11,923 nt of DNA from Bacteroidia bacterium (GTDB lineage Bacteria; Bacteroidota; Bacteroidia; AKYH767-A; OLB10): positions 1-11,923 of the forward strand of contig JANWID010000353.1 in NCBI GenBank assembly GCA_025450095.1, written 5' to 3'. The notes under the pieces are model-generated. The model did no database searches. It was not told the DNA's origin and saw only the letters and a program-made list of their open reading frames with translations. Both the position numbers and the translations under genes were made by a program. The number at the start of each line of letters is the position of its first letter. Within the stretch, counting starts at the first letter, position 1. This document shows, piece after piece, positions 6,955-11,923 of the stretch.

Positions 6955-9942
6955 ATGTCATTACATGTTGAAAACCCGTTTCCGGGACTACGTTCTTTCG
7001 ACTATAGCGAGCACCATTTGTTTTTTGGTCGTGAGAAGCACATCCAGGACCTGATTCAAAAGTTGAATCAGCATCACTTTGTCGCTGTAATAGGTTCATC
7101 GGGATCAGGCAAATCGTCACTGATAAAGGCCGGATTGTTACCTGCAATTCATAGAGGACGATTAGGGAACTCGGACGACACGTGGTTCATTGCTTCTATG
7201 AAGCCGGGAAATACACCGCTCAGCAATTTGGCCGATTCCCTGGTGAAACAAGATGTTTTTGCTACCGGCGATTCCGAAAAAGACAAGCAGCAGCGCAATA
7301 CGATTCTAAGCCTGATTTCGGAGAGCTCACTCGGCCTGGTGCAGGCTGTCCGGAACCAGTTAAGCGGTAAAAAGAATCTTATCATTCTCGTGGATCAGTT
7401 TGAAGAGCTGTTCCGTTATGCAGATGAGAATTCTGAGAAAAACAATGAGGAATCCAATGCATTTGTCAGAATGATTATTGATTCTGTTAAACAGCGCGAT
7501 ATTCCTATCTATGTAGTGTTGACTCTTCGTTCCGATTTTTTGGGTGACTGTGTGCGTTTTGAAGGCCTTCCGGAATCAATTAATGATGGCCATTACCTGG
7601 TGCCACGACTGAACAAAGAACAGAATAAACTGGCGATAACCGGCCCAGTTGATTTTGCAAAGGGGAAAATATCTCCACGGTTGGTTCAGCAGGTGATCAA
7701 TGACCTGGGTGATAACCCCGACCAGCTCCCCGTGCTCCAGCATGCACTTATGCGTACCTGGGAAAGATGGATTCAAATGGCAGATCCGGGAGAACCAATG
7801 GATATTCGGCATTATGAAATGATAGGCAGCATGCACAAGGCTCTGTCCAGTCATGCCGACGAAGCCTATAATGAATTAGTAAACGAAACAGATAAAAAAC
7901 ATATCGGGCAGGTATTCAAATGCCTTACCGTCAAAACAGGCGATAACAGGGGTGTACGAAGACCGACATCCGTAAATAATTTACTGAGAATAACCGGTCT
8001 GACTCTTGAAGAACTTGAGAATATTTTATATCCGTTTCGTAAAACCGGCCGCACCTTCATTTTGCCTGCCGAAGGAATTCAAATTACAGCGTCAACGATC
8101 CTTGACATATCGCATGAGAGCCTCATGCGTGGATGGGAACGACTCCGTAACTGGGTTGATGAAGAAATGGAATCAGCCGATATTTATGAGCGCCTTTGTT
8201 CCGGGGCATTGTTGTACAAAGAAGGACGATCGGCATTATGGCGTGATCCGGAATTGCAACTGGCTCTTGACTGGAAAGAAAAAAATAAACCTAACGAGCC
8301 CTGGTCACAGCAATACAATCCTCATTTTGCTAAGGCAATGGAATTCCTTGATGCGAGTAAAAAAGAACGATCGCTCGAAGCTGATCGCAAAAAGAAAAGA
8401 ACAAAACTGGTCAGATCTTCAGTTATTGCGTTTCTTGTAATTGTTTCCATTCTTACAGCGTGGGCGTTGGTTCAAACAAAAACTGCCACCGAAAAAAGTA
8501 TAGTTGCAGAGCAAAAAACCGAAGAAGCGCTGAACCAGAAAGCTCTTGCCGAACAGGCTAAGGAAATGGCGCTCGATGCATCAAAGCAAGCTATGGATGC
8601 CAAATCTTTTGCAGAACTGCAGTCAAATATAGCGGGTGAACAAAAAAAACTGGCAGAAAGTCAAAAAACAAAAGCGGAACAGCAAGCACTGAGAGCCACT
8701 GCAGAGGAACAGGAAGCGCTTCGCCAGAAACAACTTGCTGAACTTAAAAGCAAGGAAGCCCTTGAACAAAAACAAAAAGCTGAAACATCACAATCGGAGG
8801 CAACACGTTTGCGGCTATTATCTATAAGCCAGAACATCGCTTTTAAATCAATTCAGCAAAATGATCCGCAACTGGCCGCGTTGCTTGCCTACCAATCGTA
8901 TAAGCTGGCCAATGAAAACGGTGGCAACGTGAATGACCAGCAGCTTTACAACGCAGTGTATTCGGCAGCACTGAAAATTGATCCTGCTTTTAAAGTTGAA
9001 ATGATGCGCGGATCAGATGATTTTGCCGGGATAACATCCACTGGCAATGGTATAACCGCCTTGTTTATAAACGGACATTTCAAAACGTATAGCACAACGG
9101 ATTTTTCCGAAAAAAGCGACTCCCGTCTCTCAGGGTTTGAACAACCCATCAATGCTGCGTTCCTTACCGAAGATGGAATTCATGCGGTTCTTGGACTTGA
9201 AGACAACACAGCCCTGTTTTATGATCTGAAGAATCCATCGCAGCCAGCAACACTTCCGGGACACACAGGTTTAGTACGCGCTGTAGCGATATCCGATGAT
9301 GCTTCGCTTGTGGCCACCGGAGGTCGCGACAGCTCAGTGATGATCTGGAAGAACAACAAGAAATCACAGAGCATCAAAAGTTCATCCCGCATACGGGCGC
9401 TTGCCTTCAACAGTAACAATAGCAGTTTATTTATTGGTGGTGAAGACGGAACCATTCATGTATTTAACTTGACCACCGGTGACAAACAGGTACTGCTGAA
9501 GAATAGCGGCAGGGTTCAGACGATCCAAAGAGCGAAGAGTGGAAAATGGATAGCAATTGGCTATTCGAATGGTTCGATACAGATCCTGGATGGCAACGGA
9601 CAGCCGGTGCGGACATTAAATGAATCCGGAAGTGTTGATTACGTTTTGCTGAACGACCGTCAGGATCTGCTGGTTGTCGGCACAGCGAACAAAATAATTC
9701 ATATGTATAGCTTGTCGGACCTTTCGCTCAAGCCGGTTGAAATCAAATGTGTCAGTAGTATAAACGGCATAACATTGATCGGAGAGGATTACCTCCTCGT
9801 GGCATGTGCCGATCGCACCCTGCGGCGGTATCCGGTGAAAACCGCGTGGTTTGAACAGATATTCACAGAGAAACTGAACAGGAACCTAACGGCTGAGGAA
9901 TGGAAGACCTATATCGGTGAAGACCTACCTTTCAAGAATTAA
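6955..9942 (+). CDS. Membrane STAND NTPase (nSTAND1-like) with coiled coil and WD40-like propeller
   Basis: This 995-residue protein begins with NPFPGLRSFDYSEHHLFFGR, the usual opening of nSTAND1-type NTPases. Walker A is GSSGSGKSS with Lys53; Walker B is NLIILVDQFEE with Asp147 and acidic Glu150/Glu151; TLRSDF with Arg192 follows as a likely sensor. ISHESLMRGWERLRNWVDEE (385-404) marks the C-terminal helical/winged-helix part. A single membrane helix lies at about 488-506, preceded by KKKRTK-type basic residues, so the NTPase should be cytoplasmic. Residues 507-618 form an Ala/Gln/Lys/Glu-rich coiled coil. About 680-960 is a WD40-like propeller; the clearest blade is LPGHTGLVRAVAISDDASLV...RDSSVMIW (767-798). 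The end, RNLTAEEWKTYIGEDLP, is typical of this protein class. STAND proteins act as nucleotide-driven switches that assemble on ligand binding. The propeller and coiled coil are predicted periplasmic (inference). It heads an apparent operon with the barrel and lipoprotein genes. Confidence 0.9.
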   Translation: MSLHVENPFPGLRSFDYSEHHLFFGREKHIQDLIQKLNQHHFVAVIGSSGSGKSSLIKAGLLPAIHRGRLGNSDDTWFIASMKPGNTPLSNLADSLVKQDVFATGDSEKDKQQRNTILSLISESSLGLVQAVRNQLSGKKNLIILVDQFEELFRYADENSEKNNEESNAFVRMIIDSVKQRDIPIYVVLTLRSDFLGDCVRFEGLPESINDGHYLVPRLNKEQNKLAITGPVDFAKGKISPRLVQQVINDLGDNPDQLPVLQHALMRTWERWIQMADPGEPMDIRHYEMIGSMHKALSSHADEAYNELVNETDKKHIGQVFKCLTVKTGDNRGVRRPTSVNNLLRITGLTLEELENILYPFRKTGRTFILPAEGIQITASTILDISHESLMRGWERLRNWVDEEMESADIYERLCSGALLYKEGRSALWRDPELQLALDWKEKNKPNEPWSQQYNPHFAKAMEFLDASKKERSLEADRKKKRTKLVRSSVIAFLVIVSILTAWALVQTKTATEKSIVAEQKTEEALNQKALAEQAKEMALDASKQAMDAKSFAELQSNIAGEQKKLAESQKTKAEQQALRATAEEQEALRQKQLAELKSKEALEQKQKAETSQSEATRLRLLSISQNIAFKSIQQNDPQLAALLAYQSYKLANENGGNVNDQQLYNAVYSAALKIDPAFKVEMMRGSDDFAGITSTGNGITALFINGHFKTYSTTDFSEKSDSRLSGFEQPINAAFLTEDGIHAVLGLEDNTALFYDLKNPSQPATLPGHTGLVRAVAISDDASLVATGGRDSSVMIWKNNKKSQSIKSSSRIRALAFNSNNSSLFIGGEDGTIHVFNLTTGDKQVLLKNSGRVQTIQRAKSGKWIAIGYSNGSIQILDGNGQPVRTLNESGSVDYVLLNDRQDLLVVGTANKIIHMYSLSDLSLKPVEIKCVSSINGITLIGEDYLLVACADRTLRRYPVKTAWFEQIFTEKLNRNLTAEEWKTYIGEDLPFKN

Positions 9943-9984
9943 TAAAATGAATCCACACAATTTTAAAAAGCTTCGTTGGAAAAT

Positions 9985-11016
9985 ATGAAACACGCAACAT
10001 TAACCTTATCACTGGCCCTTGTACTATTCATTGCAGGAAATTTTGAAGCGATGGCCCAGGCCGACAGTTGTTCGGTCAAACTAAAAAATGCAAATCTTGG
10101 TTTCGACCAGGGAGACTATGACGGAGCAGTAAAATTATTGCGATCGGCATTATCTGAGTGCCAATTGGATAAAATCGAAAAAATCCAGGCTAACAAATTA
10201 CTCATCATGAGCTATTTGAAAATAGATAATCTTGAAGAAGCAGATAAGGTAGCAGCCACCATAATGAAAATAGATCCTTATTACAAACCTGATAAATTTA
10301 AAGACGATCCAGCTTACTGTGCTTTGTTTGAGAAGTATCAGCCAACACCTGTGTTGCGGATTGGTTTAAATGCCGGTGTTAATTTTTCAATGATTGATGT
10401 TGTAAATTCATATTCTATAGTGCACGAAGATGCCGAAGCGACTGACTTTTCAGAATATAACAGTAAAACAGGATTTCAAATTGGCGCCCAGGCAGAATAT
10501 CGGGCGTATAAAAACTTATGGGTAGAACTGGGATTGAGTTTTCGTCAATCTCAATATGAACATATTCTCGATAGTGTTGAAAATACAACTATTAATTATA
10601 GTGAAAAGCTTTCTTATTTTGATATTCCCTTATCAGCAAAGTATTTTTTCCTGGATAAAACATTCTGCCCTTATATTGAAGCCGGTGCAACATTTTCTTT
10701 CGTTACAGATGCTTTAAGCACAACAAAACGTGATGATGTCAAAGATCTCGTAAACCGGACAGATTACCGAAACACATTTATGATGGGTTATTTCGGTGGA
10801 GCCGGTATTTCATATAAAATGCAAGGCTTACAGGTATTCGCGGATTTTCGGTATGTATATTATCCTGAAAACGTGAATAAGGAGGGTACCCGTTATGCCG
10901 ATGACGTTAATGTTTTTAAGTACTATTATATTGATGATGATTTCAGGCTTGACAACCTGATGGTATCTTTCGGTGTCGCATACGTCCTTTCCTACAGGAA
11001 TCAAAAGGTCAAATAA
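9985..11016 (+). CDS. Outer-membrane beta-barrel protein with N-terminal TPR-like domain
   Basis: The chosen ATG gives a 343-residue protein with a clean signal peptide (MKHATLTLSLALVLFIAGNF, cleavage near AMA-QA, residue 24). The frame also opens at a TTG at 9976, but that adds only three residues before the signal peptide and is less likely. Residues about 28-105 are helical and TPR-like (NLGFDQGDYDGAVKLLRSAL; SYLKIDNLEEADKVAATIMKIDP). From about 118 on, alternating strands such as LRIGLNAGVNFSM, GFQIGAQAEYRAYKNLWVELGLSF, YFDIPLSAKYFF and MGYFGGAGISYKM form an outer-membrane barrel of the PorT/OMP_b-brl type, ending with LMVSFGVAYVLSYR. The helical part should face the periplasm. It lies 42 bp after the STAND gene and 11 bp before the lipoprotein gene, so all three are probably co-transcribed. 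The helical domain could be the contact point for the STAND propeller or coiled coil (inference). Confidence 0.88.
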   Translation: MKHATLTLSLALVLFIAGNFEAMAQADSCSVKLKNANLGFDQGDYDGAVKLLRSALSECQLDKIEKIQANKLLIMSYLKIDNLEEADKVAATIMKIDPYYKPDKFKDDPAYCALFEKYQPTPVLRIGLNAGVNFSMIDVVNSYSIVHEDAEATDFSEYNSKTGFQIGAQAEYRAYKNLWVELGLSFRQSQYEHILDSVENTTINYSEKLSYFDIPLSAKYFFLDKTFCPYIEAGATFSFVTDALSTTKRDDVKDLVNRTDYRNTFMMGYFGGAGISYKMQGLQVFADFRYVYYPENVNKEGTRYADDVNVFKYYYIDDDFRLDNLMVSFGVAYVLSYRNQKVK

Positions 11017-11027
11017 GCGCTCTCACC

Positions 11028-11923
11028 ATGAAAGCCATCATAACCTGTTTAGCAGTCTGCATTTTGCCATCTCTGTTAATGAACAGCTGCACGAAATCGG
11101 ATCTGGCCGAGCTGGGATCCGGTTATGAACGGGTCCGGATATACGATGATACGCTTGCCGACCCGCGAAACAATTCCATCAACATCGCTTCCGCGGATGG
11201 CAGGCTCCTGATGACGTACGGTCATACCTTTGAACAATTGTTGTTTGCGAATGGAAACGCCACTTTCCCGCCTCCTGCGGAGAATGTCTGGATAATGACA
11301 GACAATGATGGAAACCTGATCCGGAAAGATACGTTTCCGACAGGTCTGTCCGTGGGTAACGTGATCTCCCTTCCTGACAACAGCTTTTTTGTAGTCATGT
11401 ACACTGGTATTCCTAATCTTTGGGGAGGTCCCGAATGGACCTTGCAGATTATGCGGTTGGATCCCAATGGTGTGATGGGGCCGGTTTCCTTACTGAATGT
11501 GCCAACCATCCACCCGCAGCCCTTCCAGCAAATTTACGACATTCTTCTCTGGCCAGTTCATAACGGAAATGTATTGATATCTTTTGGCTATGGAGGAACT
11601 GACGGCTATGCCACTTTTGCTGGAGAAATGGACACACAGGGCAACTTTATATGGACCAGGGAAAATGAAACTTACTCAGTGACCGATTGTGTGCGTACCC
11701 CTGACGGGGGTTATATGGTTTCGGGTGGACTCTATGACCCGGTGCTCGGAAAATCAGATATACTTGTAATGAAAACCAACAGCACCTTCGATTCCACCTG
11801 GAGCAGGTTAATTGTCATCGAACATGGCGCAGTGGGAATTCAGATTGCTTCTGCCGGTAACGGCAACTACTGGTTAAATTATTCGAGTGCGTACAACGGC
11901 AAAGATCATATCCACCTCCTGGA
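11028..11923 (+). CDS. Lipoprotein of unknown function, probably propeller-like (partial, runs off the window)
   Basis: The frame is open from ATG 11028 to the window end, 298 codons with no stop, so the C-terminus is missing. The N-terminus MKAIITCLAVCILPSLLMNSC is a lipoprotein signal peptide with lipidated Cys21 followed by TKSD, so it should be anchored in the outer membrane. The body is rich in repeated strand phrases such as WIMTDNDGNLIRKDTF, VISLPDNSFFVVMYTG, MDTQGNFIWTRENE and RTPDGGYMVSGGLYD...SDILVMKTN. These resemble beta-propeller repeats of secreted Bacteroidota proteins (delta-60/PQQ-like style), but no named family is certain. It starts 11 bp after the barrel gene, which strongly suggests co-translation and a shared job at the outer membrane. 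Its DNA looks richer in G and C than the genes in the left half of the window. It may be a ligand-binding partner of the barrel. Confidence 0.75.
   Translation, partial: MKAIITCLAVCILPSLLMNSCTKSDLAELGSGYERVRIYDDTLADPRNNSINIASADGRLLMTYGHTFEQLLFANGNATFPPPAENVWIMTDNDGNLIRKDTFPTGLSVGNVISLPDNSFFVVMYTGIPNLWGGPEWTLQIMRLDPNGVMGPVSLLNVPTIHPQPFQQIYDILLWPVHNGNVLISFGYGGTDGYATFAGEMDTQGNFIWTRENETYSVTDCVRTPDGGYMVSGGLYDPVLGKSDILVMKTNSTFDSTWSRLIVIEHGAVGIQIASAGNGNYWLNYSSAYNGKDHIHLL

Noticed and set aside
8006..8440. 144-codon plus-strand frame within the STAND gene
   Set aside because: It lies entirely inside the 995-residue gene, has no recognisable domain, and the overlapping frame has clear conserved motifs.
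8510..8800. Repetitive Ala/Gln/Lys-coding stretch considered as a DNA tandem repeat
   Set aside because: The codons vary and no exact repeat unit was seen; it is explained by a coiled coil in the STAND protein.
9976..9984. TTG start for the barrel protein
   Set aside because: It adds only three residues before a signal peptide that begins properly at ATG 9985.

Overview
The window looks like chromosomal DNA of a member of the Bacteroidota. Three things point there: a secreted protein with a type IX secretion (Por) C-terminal sorting domain, Reg_prop propeller repeats and several lipoproteins with Ser-Cys lipoboxes, and TAnnTTTG-like promoter elements with no clear Shine-Dalgarno sequences. 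No rRNA, tRNA, CRISPR array, transposase, integrase or phage gene was seen. The species cannot be named from this sequence.

Layout. Positions 1-54 may be the last codons of a plus-strand gene. A minus-strand gene (235-1545) encodes a secreted Asp-box/Ycf48-like propeller protein with a type IX sorting domain. Diverging from it, a plus-strand run holds a Reg_prop seven-blade lipoprotein (1710-2906), an alpha/beta hydrolase (2948-3766) and a small cupin (3789-4163); spacing suggests one transcript. After a 141-bp gap come a LytTR response regulator (4305-5054), a 222-bp gap with two good inverted repeats, and a membrane-anchored GAF histidine kinase (5277-6881).

The right half is a tight gene set: a 995-residue STAND-type NTPase with one central membrane helix, a long coiled coil and a C-terminal WD40-like propeller (6955-9942); an outer-membrane beta-barrel protein with an N-terminal TPR-like helical part (9985-11016); and a lipoprotein that starts 11 bp later and runs off the window (11028 onward). 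The spacing indicates an operon, with a candidate promoter just before the STAND gene.

How the genes may work together (inference). The positive residues before the STAND helix place the NTPase in the cytoplasm and the coiled coil and propeller in the periplasm. The next two gene products belong to the outer membrane. The set could therefore form an envelope-spanning signalling or transport assembly, with the kinase and LytTR regulator upstream as possible control. This is the most interesting candidate system here. A second striking point is that the Reg_prop lipoprotein carries short palindromic, REP-like DNA inside its reading frame, always at the same place between propeller blades.
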